64,000 nt of DNA from Mimachlamys varia (Eukaryota > Mollusca > Bivalvia > Pectinida > Pectinidae), in assembly GCA_947623455.1 (NCBI GenBank), contig OX392527.1:53860401-53924400 (forward strand). Reading direction: 5' to 3'. The position numbers were made by a program, and so were the translations under genes. The notes beneath the pieces are model-generated. The model saw nothing but the letters and a program-made list of their open reading frames with translations, had not been told where the DNA came from and did no database searches. Shown piece by piece: positions 33,901-46,552 of the stretch; position 1 is the first letter of the stretch; each line of letters opens with the position of its first letter.

Positions 33901-36180
33901 CACACTACATGTAATATACAGGTCAGTCACACTACATGTAATATACACGTCAGTCACACTACATGTAATATACAGGTCAATCTCACTACATGTAACATAC
34001 ACGTCAGTCACACTACATGTAATATACACGTCAGTCTCACTACATGTAATATACACGTCAGTCACACTACATGTAATATACACGTCAGTCTCACTACATG
34101 TAATATACACGTCAGTCTCACTACATGTAATATACACGTCAGTCACACTACATGTACTATACAGGTCAGTCTCACTACATGTAACATACACGTCAGTCAC
34201 ACTACATGTAATATACACGTCAATCTCACTACATGTAATATACACGTCAGTCTCACTACATGTAACATACACGTCAGTCACACTACATGTAATATACACG
34301 TGAGACACACTACATGTAATATACACGTCAGTATCACTACATGTAATATACAGGTCAATCTCACTACATGTAACATACACGTCAGTCACACTACATGTTA
34401 TATACACGTCAGTCACACTACATGTAATATACACGTCAGTCTCACTACATGTAACATACACGTCAGTCACACTACATGTAATATACACGTCAGTCACACT
34501 ACATGTAATATACACGTCAGTCACACTACATGTAATATACACGTCAGTCTCACTACATGTAATATACACTCCAGTCTCACTACATGTAATATACACGTCA
34601 ATCTCACTACATGTAATATACACGTCAGTCACACTACATGTACTATACAGGTCAGTCTCACTACATGTAACATACACGTCAGTCACACTACATGTAATAT
34701 ACACGTCAATCTCACTACATGTAATATACAGGTCAGTCTCACTACATGTAACATACACGTCAGTCACACTACATGTAATATACACGTGAGACACACTACA
34801 TGTAATATACACGTCAGTATCACTACATGTAATATACACGTCAGTCTCACTACATGTAATAAACACGTCAGTCTCACTACATGTAATATACACGTTAGTC
34901 ACACTACATGTAATATACACGTCGGTCTCACTACATGTAATATATCCGTCAGTCAAACTACATGTAATATACACGTCAGTCTCACTACATGTAATATACA
35001 CGTCAGTCTCACTACATGTAATATATCCGTCAGTCAAACTACATGTAATATACACGTGAGACACACTACTTGTAATATACACGTCAGTCTCACTACATGT
35101 AATATACACGCCAGTCACACTACATGTAATATACACGTAAGTCATACTGCATGTAATATACACGTCAGTCACACTACATGTAATATACACGTCAGTCACA
35201 CTACATGTAATATACACGTGAGACACACTACTTGTAATATACACGTCAGTCACACTACATGTAATATACACGTAAGTCATACTACATGTAATATACCCGT
35301 CAGTCACACTACATGTAATATTCACGTGAGACACACTACTTGTAATATACACGTCAGTCTCACTGCATGTAATATACACGCCAGTCACACTACATGTAAC
35401 ATACACGTAAGTCATACTACATGTAATATACACGTCAGTCACACTACATGTAATATACAGGTCAGTCACACTACATGTAATATACACGTCAGTCACACTA
35501 CATGTAATATACAGGTCAATCTCACTACATGTAACATACACGTCAGTCACACTACATGTAACATACACGTAAGTCATACTACATGTAATATACACGTCAG
35601 TCACACTACATGTAATATACACGTCAGTCACACTACATGTAATATACACGTCAGTCAAACTACATGTAATATACAGGTCAGTCACACTACATGTAATATA
35701 CACGTCGGTCACACTACATGTAATATACACGTCCGTCACACTACATGTAACATACACGTCAGTCACACTACATGTAATATACACGTGAGACACACTACAT
35801 GTAATATACACGTCAGTCTCACTACATGTAACATACACGTTAGTCACACTACATGTAATATACACGATAGTCACACTACATGTAATATACACGTCAATCT
35901 CACTACATGTAATATACACGTCAGTCACACTACATGAAATATTCACGTCAGTCACACTACATGTAATATACACGTCAGTCACACTACATGTAATATACAC
36001 GTCAATCTCACTACATGTAATATACACGTCAGTCACACTACATGTAATATACACGTCAGTATCACAACATGTAATATACAGGCCAGTCACACTACATGTA
36101 ATATACACGTCAGTCACACTACATGTAATATACACGTCAGTCACACTACATGTACTATACACGTCAGTCTCAATATATGT
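30990..36180. repeat. 27-bp minisatellite array (largest open-frame artefact)
   Basis: About 192 units built on TACATGTAATATACACGTCA plus GTCTCAC or GTCACAC; TACATGTA is a perfect palindrome. The length is almost invariably 27 bp, so a nonapeptide frame stays open for 1616 codons on plus (TTCNIHVSH) and for up to 839 on minus (VYITCSVTD). Being open on both strands, with no start context or flanking splice sites, these are not credible proteins. Linked rare variants recur at 891 bp (33 units; for example 32930 and 33821) and 810 bp (30 units; 33521 and 34331), showing multi-unit duplications. The SINE at 36196 begins almost at its edge. Confidence 0.97.
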
Positions 36181-36195
36181 GGTATTCATGTCGAA

Positions 36196-36410
36196 GGCTG
36201 TGGTGGCCAAGTGGTTAAGGTGTCCAACATTCTACCACTAGCCCCCCACGTTTGGTTTGCGAGTTCGAAACCCACGGAGGGCATTTGCCAGGTACCGACC
36301 GAAGGTCGGATTTGTTCCGGGAACCCCGACTTTCCTCCACCTCCACAACCTGGTACGTCCATAAATGACCCTGGCTGTTATAATAGGTTGTACAAAATTA
36401 ATCAAACCAA
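36196..36410 (+). mobile_element. tRNA-derived SINE, copy 3
   Basis: GGCTGTGGTGGCCAAGTGG start, A box (TGGCCAAGTGGTTAAGG), B box (GAGTTCGAAACCC), shared body and tail. More diverged than copy 2. It abuts the last degenerate unit of the 27-bp array. Confidence 0.85.
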
Positions 36411-37365
36411 ATCTAGAGTATCATAGAAGGCAAACTAATCCTAGATACCAATATAAGCAAAGAGTAGCAATGCATAGAAATTGAATTCGTTAATTCATTT
36501 CTGAAGTTCAATATGAGCCATCATATTGGAGGTGGCGTCATTTCTAAAGTTCAATATGAGATATAAATCTCGACTGCTTAAACACAGTGTATATGGATCA
36601 TCTGGTGATGCTCTTTCGTAAATGAATTGGGGATTGTGTGACTGCGGATTGTTGTTTACAAAGCTTTCAAATGTTTACATGTGTGGATATCGACATCATA
36701 GACATCTCAATATAACGAGGGACATGCTGTATTATTTTCAAGACGGAGCGGGCGGTCCATAGCAATATGATTTTATTCGAGTTTAAGACATTTAGTACAA
36801 GAAGTGTTAATTCGAGTTTAAGACAGTTGGTATAAGAAGTGTTAATTCGAGTTTAAGACAGTTGGTATAAGAATTGTACGGCCAAGTATGGTAGAAATAT
36901 CATTAGTTTCTTGAAAAATGTATGTACATGTATAACCACAAAATATCTCGAAAGTACGTAGGATAGTAGCTAGGGCATTTGGGGACCCTGGGAAGTAAGT
37001 GTTTTCCTCCATAAAAACCTTCCCAGGTCATTACTGTACGTGTATCTCAGTAAACGTACAAACATATCTTAATGACTTGTTTTTCATAGGGATAGATTAA
37101 AAATAGCTAACCGGAATGCGTGCAAAGAATGTTATTTGGATCTTAACGAAAACCAGTAATTATTTATTAAATATAAGTAAAAACATAAACATGCTTTAAA
37201 CAGACAGCTGAACAATGTTGATATATGATATGTAATTTTGTACCCGATTTAAAGAATATAAAGAATAATTGTTTTTCATTCGCTATAAAACAGTGTGTAT
37301 ATTGATTTACTAGGCTTTGGTCACGGTTATTTTTCAAGCCAGAACTTACGCCGTATCTGTCTAAT
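36411..37365. other. Unique spacer with a small 36-bp triplication
   Basis: Around 36776-36880 three tandem copies of a block starting TTCGAGTTTAAGACA and ending AGAAGTGTTAA occur. Otherwise no gene or element is recognised. Confidence 0.55.
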
Positions 37366-38367
37366 TCTACCATTACCACGTCGCTGTCATCCTTTACATT
37401 TACCACGTCCCTGTCATCCTCTACTATTACCACGTCTCTGTCATCCTCTACAATTACCACATCTCTGTCATCCTCTACCATTACCACGTCTCTGTCATCC
37501 TCTACAATTACCACGTCTCTGTCATCCTCTACCATTACCACGTCTCTGTCATCCTCTACAATTACCACGTCCCTGTCATCCTCTACTATTACCACGTCTC
37601 TGTCATCCTCTACCATTACCACGTCTCTGTCATCCTCTACAATTACCACGTCTCTGTCATCCTCTACCATTACCACGTCTCTGTCATCCTCTACAGCTAC
37701 CACGTCTCTGTCATCCTCTACCATTACCACGTCTCTGTCATCCTCTACCATTACCACGTCTCTGTCATCCTCTACCATTACCACGTCTCTGTCATCCTCT
37801 ACTATTACCACGTCCCTGTCATCCTCTACTATTACCACGTCTCTGTCATCCTCTACAATTACCACGTCTCTGTCATCCTCTACAATTACCACATCTCTGT
37901 CATCCTATACAGTTACCACGTCTCTGTCATCCTCTACAATTACCACGTCTCTGTCATCCTCTACCATTACCACGTCTCTGTCATCCTCTACAATTACCAC
38001 GTCTCTGTCATCCTCTACCATTACCACGTCTCTGTCATCCTATACAGTTACCACGTCTCTGTCATTTTCTACCATTACCACGTCTCTGTCATCCTCTACA
38101 ATTACCACGTCTCTGTCATCCTCTACAATTACCACATCTCTGTCATCCTATACAGTTACCACGTCTCTGTCATCCTCTACAATTACCACATATATGTCAT
38201 CCTCTACAATTACCACGTCTCTGCCATCCTCTACAATTACCACGACTGTCATTTTCTACCATTACCACGTCCCTGTCATCCTCTACAATTAAAACATCTC
38301 TGTCGAACTCTACAATTACCCGTCTCTGTCGAACTCTACAATTACCACGTCTCTGTCGAACTCTATA
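37366..38367. repeat. Second 27-bp minisatellite array, pyrimidine-rich
   Basis: About 37 units containing CATTACCACGTCTCTGTCAT and CCTCTA. Variation is mainly at one position in the codon-like context (CCATT, CAATT, CTATT, CAGTT). It is unrelated in sequence to the 27-bp array at 31-36 kb. Nonapeptide frames stay open on plus (RLCHPLQLP) and minus (VEDDRDVVI); the minus frame gives an acidic VEDDRDVV repeat that ends in unrelated sequence. I regard both as artefacts. Confidence 0.95.
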
Positions 38368-39751
38368 ATATTCATGTTTATGTCTAACTCAACGTTGGTT
38401 GATATTAATACTTAATGTAGATGTATATATTCTCTCTGTCTGTACGTTATTATCCCCTGTCAACACACTATATACATGACGATAATGATAACCGATAAAG
38501 ACAATATCATTATCAGTCACCTGACCAACAGACTTGTAACATAACGTGATAAAGGCGATATCACCTTGCTTGCTACAGACCACATGCGTCAGAATAAATA
38601 AAGCAAATGATGAGAAAATGTCATAGAATTTATAAATAAGGATGTTAGCCTCTGGGAATATTGGTCAACTCTTCAACCTAATCACATGCTTCAAAGATGT
38701 TACTTTTTTAAAGACTGTTATATTTTACCTTAAAATAGATAGCAAATGATGACTTTCAGTAAAAGCTATCATATATTGCGATAAACCTTCAATTTGGCAA
38801 CTGTGGACGTCGGAACAAAATATGTATTATTAAATCTTATTCCTAATGTATTATTGTTGTTAAAATAATGAACATTAATATACTCTTTTTGATCTCTACT
38901 ATATCATCATTACGAAAGGTAACGCATGCTCTGATATTCAAAACGGCAAATAGGGATCAGAAACATGCTTGTTTATTCCAGCTTTGATTTTTTTCATTAA
39001 AGCATTATGCGTATTAATTCCAATGCGTCACAATTTAACATATATTCTACAAAATGAAGTGCTCAGCAAATTAGTAAGAAATCGTAAAATATCTACCCTA
39101 GCAATGCTAATCCCTATTGAATTAAATTATCTTCCCAAGCAATGTGTAATCTCTATTGATTCAATTCTATTTTCGCTAGCAACGTTAGATCCCTGTTAAA
39201 TTTAATTATCTTCTCCAGCAATGTTGAATCCCTAATGAATTCAATTATTTACCCTTGCAATGCTAATTCCTATTGAATTTAATTATCTTCCCCGGCAATG
39301 TTGAATTCCTATTGAATTCTGTCCTACAGGAAGGGAGTAAGAATACTGTACCTGCTGCCCTCATTGCATAATTGTAAGAGGCGACTAAATTCCGTGTCTT
39401 ATAATTTCTCATCTTTCTAAACAACTTTCTCCTTTCTTATGTCTCCCTTGACACAACCTCACTTTGTGTCTTTAGATTCGCCCCTGTGAGAAAGGCTATT
39501 GGTTCTGTCCCCAGGCCGGGACATACTAGAGTATCTGACAATGGTAGTAACTACTCCCTGCTTGACGCTCAGAATAACGAGAGTGGGACGACTGGTTCAC
39601 CCGTTGTCAGTATAATGTGACCGGTTTGGGTGTTCTGCTGGGGGCCTGCCGCAGTATACGTCAGCGTGGTAGCACTTTGAATCGTCAAAAGATGCTGACT
39701 ATCGCAAGGACGCTTACACACACTCGCCCAAAAAACGTATGTACACAGTAT
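38368..39751. other. Unique spacer with an old diverged tandem repeat
   Basis: From about 39091 to 39318 five diverged copies of a 42-50-bp block occur (AGCAATGCTAATCCCTATTG, then AATTAAATTATCTTCCC). It is an ageing minisatellite, in contrast with the fresh arrays elsewhere. No gene is recognised; the open frames at 38389, 38969 and 39569 have no support. Confidence 0.5.
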
Positions 39752-39818
39752 ACAACGGGAGGATGTCCTTAAATGACCCCAGCTGATAATAGGACGTAAA
39801 AACAAACAAACCAAAACC
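39752..39818 (+). mobile_element. SINE 3' fragment, copy 4
   Basis: Only the tail remains: GTCCTTAAATGACCCC, GCTGATAATAGGACGTAAAA, AACAAACC. This is a 5'-truncated or decayed copy of the same family. Confidence 0.65.
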
Positions 39819-40820
39819 CTATCAAATTAAATCCTTAAGAAATGTCTTTAAAGATGCATTGCAGTATAATTATAGATATTATTGCCAATTTCATAAAAAA
39901 TGATAAAGTTTTTCTTAAGTAATTTGTTTCAGTAATTTTTCAGACGTTATCTTCATCCGAGTTATAACAAGTATTAATCATACAAATTGCCGTAGTTTTC
40001 GCGTGTTCGTTATTTGATTAACTGATATTCTATACAATATTCATTGGTTTCATCATGAGGAGGTTTTTTTCTGGTTTAGATGTTTCAGGTCCATTGTGAT
40101 ATTCTAGCTAATCACTATGTTTGTCGTGCATCTATTTACCTCTGTGTTACTTACTAATTCGTGCTTGTAGTGATGAAATGTATAAAATCAAAAACATGTC
40201 TGCTGCAGCAAAAAATATAGGCAACAAAATAACATCAACAAAAAAAAATGAGAGAAGAAAAATAAAGAAAAACAATACCGTACGAAGATGAAATTGCTCA
40301 GCGTTTCTTTTTGAAAATCGAAGCCTTTTAACTTGAGACTTTATTTTGAAAAAAAAAACGCAAAACAAAAATCAATGTTAAAAATATTTATAAACATGTT
40401 GTAAAGAGATATAATATTAATTAATAATAATTCGATGTTCTTATATACTGCTTTATCAAGACCTTAAAGGGCGTCTCAAAGCGGTTTACAACTGAACCGA
40501 CGTATTTTGATTGCATTTAATACAAGCGAATATTTAACATTACTCAAAATAGTATCATAAAAATTACAATCGCGAAAAAGTTTACAGTTAATATTACATT
40601 CTTTTAATAATCGTTTTATTTTCAGACTTTTTTTTATAAAGATAGTGCTACACATGTCACTAAAACATCTTACATACCAAACAAGGTTGTATGCATGTTC
40701 CTACTATGGTTTGATACGCACATGAGTGATACACTTGGTGTATTTCTACTGTGCTGATATAAGAAGAAAGCATAAACGCGAAGAAAAAAATTAAAAAGCA
40801 ACGAAATAAAATGAAGAGTT
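39819..40820. other. Unique AT-rich spacer
   Basis: A block at 40440-40490 (TATACTGCTTTATCAAGACC, then CTCAAAGCGGTTTACA) resembles a dispersed motif seen in many animal genomes. No gene is seen; the minus-strand frames at 40147 and 40670 are AT-rich accidents. Confidence 0.45.
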
Positions 40821-43800
40821 ACAGATAAAGACAAGCAAAGTGCCCAATTATTGGTACAGATAAAGACAAGCAATGTGCCCAATTATTGGTACAGATAAAG
40901 ACAGGCAATGTGCCCAATTATTGTTACAGATAAAGACAAGCAATGTGCCCAATTATTGTTACAGATAAAGACAAACAAAGTGCCCAATTATTGGTACAGA
41001 TAAAGACAAGAAATGTGCCCAATTATTGTTACAGATAAAGACAAACAAAGTGCCCAATTATTGGTACAGATAAAGACAAGCAATGTGCCCAATTATTGTT
41101 ACAGATAAAGACAAACAAAGTGCCCAATTATTGGTACAGATAAAGACAAGCAAAGTGCCCAATTTTTGTTACAGATAAAGACAAGCAATGTGCCCAATTA
41201 TTGGTACAGATAAAGACAAGCAATGTGCCCAATTATTGTTACAGATAAAGACAAGCAAAGTGCCCAATTATGGGTACAGATAAAGACAGGCAATGTGCCC
41301 AATTGTTGGTACAGATAAAGACAAGCAATGTGCCCAATTATTGTTACAGATAAAGACAAGCAATGTACCCAATTATTGGTACAGATAAAGACAAGCAAAG
41401 TGCCCAATTATTGTTACAGATAAAGACAAGCAATGTGCCCAATTATTGTTACAGATAAAGACAAGCAAAGTGCGCAATTATGGGTACAGATAAAGACAGG
41501 CAATGTGCCCAATTGTTGGTACAGATAAAGACAAGCAATGTGCCCAATTATTGTTACAGATAAAGACAAGCAATGTGCCCAATTATTGGTACAGATAAAG
41601 ACAAGCAAAGTGCCCAATTATTGTTACAGATAAAGACAAGCAATGTGCCCAATTATTGTTACAGATAAAGACAAGCAAAGTGCCCAATTATTGGTACAGA
41701 TAAAGACAAACAAAGTGCCCAATTATTGGTACAGATAAAGACAAGCAATGTGCCCAATTATTGGTACAGATAAAGACAAGCAATGTGCCCAATTGTTGGT
41801 ACAGATAAAGACAAGCAATGTGCCCAATTATTGGTACAGATAAAGACAAGCAAAGTGCCCAATTATGGGTACAGATAAAGACAAGCAAAGTGCCCAATTA
41901 TTGTTACAGTTAAAGACAAGCAATGTGCCCAATTATTGTTACAGATAAAGACAGGCAATGTGCCCAATTATTGTTACAGATAAAGACAAGCAAAGTGCCC
42001 AATTATTGTTACAGATAAAGACAGGCAATGTGCCCAATTATTGTTGCAGATAAAGACAAACAAAGTGCCCAATTATTGTTACAGATAAAGACAGGCAATG
42101 TGCCCAATTATTGGTACAGATAAAGACAAGCAATGTGCCCAATTATTGTTATAGATAAAGACGAGCAATGTGCCCAATTATTGGTACAGATAAAGACAAG
42201 CAATGTGCCCAATTATTGTTACAGATAACGACAGGCAATGTGCCCAATTATTGTTACAGATAAAGACAAGCAATGTGCCCAATTATTGTTACAGATAAAG
42301 ACAAGCAATGTGCCCAATTGTAGGTACAGATAAAGACAAGCAATGTGCCCAATTATTGTTACAGATAAAGACGAGCAATGTGCCCAATTATTGGTACAGA
42401 TAAAGACAGGCAATGTGCCCAATTATTGTTACAGATAAAGACAAGCAATGTGCCCAATTATTGTTACAGATAAAGACAAGCAATGTGCCCAATTATTGGT
42501 ACAGATAAAGACAAGCAATGTGCCCAATTATTGGTACAGATAAAGACAAGCAATGTGCCCAATTGTTGGTACAGATAAAGACAAGCAATGTGCCCAATTA
42601 TTGGTACAGATAAAGACAAGCAAAGTGCCCAATTATGGGTACAGATAAAGACAAGCAAAGTGCCCAATTATTGTTACAGATAAAGACAAGCAATGTAACC
42701 AATTATTGTTACAGATAAAGACAGGCAATGTGCCCAATTGTTGGTACAGATAAAGACAAGCAATGTGCCCAATTATTGTTACAGATAAAGACAGGCAATG
42801 TGCCCAATTATTGTTATAGATAAAGACAAGCAAAATGCCAAATTATTGTTACAGATAAAGACAGGCAATGTGCCCAATTATTGTTACAGATAAAGACAAA
42901 CGAAGTGCCCAATTATTGTTACAGATAAAGACAGGCAATGTGCCCAATTATTGGTACAGATAAAGACAAGCAATGTGCCCAATTATTGTTACAGATAAAG
43001 ACGAGCAATGTGCCCAATTATTGGTACAGATAAAGACAAGCAATGTGCCCAATTATTGTTACAGATAAAGACAAGCAATGTGCCCAATTATTGTTACAGA
43101 TAAAGACAAGCAATGTGCCCAATTGTTGGTACAGATAAAGACAAGCAATGTGCCCAATTATTGTTACAGATAAAGACGAGCAATGTGCCCAATTATTGGT
43201 ACAGATAAAGACAAGCAATGTGCCCAATTATTGGTACAGATAAAGACAAGCAATGTGCCCAATTGTTGGTACAGATAAAGACAAGCAATGTGCCCAAATA
43301 TTGGTACAGATAAAGACAGGCAATGTGCCCAATTATTGTTACAGATAAAGACAAACAAAGTGCCCAATTATTGGTACAGATAAAGACAAGCAATGTGCCC
43401 AATTATTGTTACAGATAAAGACAAGCAATGTGCCCAATTATTGTTACAGATAAAGACAAGCAATGTGCCCAATTATTGTTACAGATAAAGACAAGCAATG
43501 TGCCCAATTATTGTTACAGATAAAGACAGGCAATGTGCCCAATTGTTGGTACAGATAAAGACAAGCAATGTGCCCAATTATTGGTACAGATAAAGACAAG
43601 CAATGTGCCCAATTATTGTTACAGATAAAGACAAGCAATGTGCCCAATTATTGTTACAGATAAAGACAAGCAATGTGCCCAATTATTGTTACAGATAAAG
43701 ACAAGCAATGTGCCCAATTATTGGTACAGATAAAGACAAGCAATGTGCCCAATTATTGTTACAGATAAAGACAAGCAATGTGCCCAATTATTGGTACAGA

Positions 43801-45546
43801 TAAAGACAAGCAATGTGCCCAATTGTTGGTACAGATAAAGACAGGCAATGTGCCCAATTATTGGTACAGATAAAGACAAGCAATGTGCCCAATTATTGGT
43901 ACAGATAAAGACAAGCAATGTGCCCAATTATTGTTACAGATAAAGACAGGCAATATGCCCAATTATTGTTACAGATAAAGACAAGCAATGTGCCCAATTA
44001 TTGTTACAGATAAAGACAAGCAATGTGCCCAATTGTTGGTACAGATAAAGACAGGCAATGTGTCCAATTATGGGTACAGATAAAGACAGGCAATGTGCCC
44101 AATTATTGTTACAGATAAAGACAAACAATGTGCCCAATTATTGGTACAGATAAAGACAGGCAATGTGCCCAATTATTGTTACAGATAAAGACAAGCAAAG
44201 TGCCCAATTATTGTTACAGATAAAGACAAGCAATGTGCCCAATTATTGTTACAGATAAAGACAAGCAATGTGCCCAATTATTGGTACAGATAAAGACAGG
44301 CAATGTGCCCAATTATTGTTACAGTTAAAGACAAGCAATGTGCCCAATTATTGGTACAGATAAAGACAGGCAATGTGCCCAATTATTGTTACAGATAAAG
44401 ACAAGCAATGTGCCCAATTATTGGTACAGATAAAGACAAGCAATGTGCCCAATTGTTGGTACAGATAAAGACAGGCAATGTGCCCAATTACTGTTACAGA
44501 TAAAGACAAGCAATGTGCCCAATTATTGGTACAGATAAAGACAAGCAATGTGCCCAATTATTGTTACAGATAAAGACAAGCAATGTGCCCAATTATTGTT
44601 ACAGATAAAGACAGGCAATGTGCCCAATTATTGTTACAGATAAAGACAAGCAATGTGCCCAATTATTGTTACAGATAAAGACAAGCAATGTGCCCAATTG
44701 TTGGTACAGATAAAGACAAGCAATGTGCCCAATTATTGTTACAGATAAAGACAAGCAATGTGCCCAATTATTGGTACAGATAAAGACAAGCAATGTGCCC
44801 AATTATTGTTACAGATAAAGACAGGCAATGTGCCCAATTGTTGGTACAGATAAAGACAAGCAATGTGCCCAATTATTGGTACAGATAAAGACAAGCAATG
44901 TGCCCAATTATTGTTACAGATAAAGACAAGCAATGTGCCCAATTATTGTTACAGATAAAGACAAGCAATGTGCCCAATTATTGGTACAGATAAAGACAAG
45001 CAATGTGCCCAATTATTGTTACAGATAAAGACAAGCAATGTGCCCAATTATTGGTACAGATAAAGACAAGCAATGTGCCCAATTGTTGGTACAGATAAAG
45101 ACAGGCAATGTGCCCAATTATGGGTACAGATAAAGACAGGCAATGTGCCCAATTATTGTTACAGATAAAGACAAACAATGTGCCCAATTATTGGTACAGA
45201 TAAAGACAGGCAATGTGCCCAATTATTGTTACAGATAAAGACAGGCAATATGCCCAATTATTGTTACAGATAAAGACAAGCAATGTGCCCAATTATTGTT
45301 ACAGATAAAGACAAGCAATGTGCCCAATTATTGTTACAGATAAAGACAGGCAATGTGCCCAATTATTGTTACAGATAAAGACAAGCAATGTGCCCAATTA
45401 TTGGTACAGATAAAGACAGGCAATGTGCCCAATTATTGTTACAGATAAAGACAAGCAATGTGCCCAATTATTGGTACAGATAAAGACAAGCAATGTGCCC
45501 AATTATTGGTACAGATAAAGACAAGCAATGTGCCCAATTGTTGGTA
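40821..45546. repeat. 35-bp minisatellite array
   Basis: About 135 units with ACAGATAAAGACAAGCAATG followed by TGCCCAATTATTGTT. Variation is confined to a few positions: AAGCAATG/AAGCAAAG/AGGCAATG/AAACAAAG, ATTATTG/ATTGTTG/ATTATGG, GTTAC/GGTAC. The length is almost always 35 bp, so minus-strand frames of 66-69 codons recur with a 35-residue period (GTLLVFICTNNWAHCLSLSV). None has a start or splice context. The combinations of variants recur in blocks. Confidence 0.97.
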
Positions 45547-45810
45547 ACATTCATAAATTATATAGTTTACCTTATCGATCTGAGATCACACTATTTCTAG
45601 GTTTACACAACCATAATATTTCAACCTTATTTTATTTAGCAAAACTAGAGTGGAATCGGGACGTATTTCTAAAAGAGAAATAGAAGATGAACGTTTTCGA
45701 ATATGCTTATTAGCGTGCTTACTTGTTGGGATTGAGAATGATCATTAGGTTCTCACTCTGAGAACTGGATGTTTATTTGGATGTGACCAAGAAATAGAAT
45801 ACGCGTACTC
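45547..45810. other. Short unique spacer
   Basis: Nothing is recognised. Confidence 0.5.
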
Positions 45811-45940
45811 TTCCGGAACACTTGGTCTTATTCTCCTGTACTTTAACACCGGTTTCCATGCAATTATTGCTCTAGTTTAATCGAGTTTGAGTTCAGATTT
45901 TGGTTTTGTTGATGGTTCGGTATGTTATGGGTTTTTCTCT
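45811..45940 (+). repeat. Dispersed ~200-bp repeat, copy 5
   Basis: CTCTTCCGGAACACTTGGTC, then CTAGTTTAATCGAGTTTGAG, TTCAGATTTTGGTTTTGTTG and ATGGTTCGGTATGTTATG: the same ordered blocks as the other copies, in plus orientation. Confidence 0.65.
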
Positions 45941-46334
45941 ACACATGTATGGAGGTTTAGAATAGTACCTATTAAGTATTATGATCAATTTGAGATCCAT
46001 GGAAATAATTATTACACAGGCCTAAACCGTTGGAGTCGGTCAGGTGCTCTGGCATCATCAAAACTGGTGTTGTTTTGGAAGCCTGTTGCTAGGTAACGCT
46101 TTTATGACGTCGTTTTCTTATCAGCTATTGTTATGAGAAAAAAAATCCAGAGAGTGTATAATTGATATTGGTAATAGTTTACCAACCTTCATCTAAAGAG
46201 CAGAAACCATTTGACACCGCCTTGAAAACATTCCCAGGGGACGAATATACAATTCATCAATTCCGGTTAGGTGCAGAGAGCTGGATCTCAATGGTGTGTC
46301 CTATTTTCTTTTAATGTCCCTCTGTAACTCTGAG
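45941..46334. other. Unique spacer
   Basis: No gene or element is recognised. The short open frame 45887-46096 starts inside the dispersed repeat and is unsupported. Confidence 0.45.
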
Positions 46335-46552
46335 CTCTGATGAATTGTCCTCTGATGAATTGTCCCCTGATGAATTGTCCCCTGATGAATTGTCCCCTTA
46401 TGAATTGTCCCCTGATGAAATGTCCCCTGATGAATTGTCCCCTGATGAAATGTCCCCTGATGAATTGTCCCCTAATGAATTGTCCCCTTATGAATTGTCC
46501 CCTAATGAATTGTCCCCTGATGAAATGTCCCCTGATGAATTGTCCCCTGATG
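46335..46552. repeat. 15-bp minisatellite array
   Basis: About 14 units of CCTGATGAATTGTCC, with TGATGAAATG, TAATGAATTG and TTATGAATTG variants. Pentapeptide frames (MNCPL, DELSP) are open on plus because 15 is a multiple of three. Confidence 0.95.

Noticed and set aside
31087..35937. 1616-codon open frame with a nonapeptide repeat
   Set aside because: It is generated by a stop-free 27-bp unit; the opposite strand is also open for hundreds of codons. There is no start context, splice site or unique flanking coding sequence.
37167..38368. Acidic VEDDRDVV repeat frame (minus) and RLCHPLQLP frame (plus)
   Set aside because: By-products of a 27-bp unit open on both strands. The minus frame ends in AT-rich sequence with no gene features.
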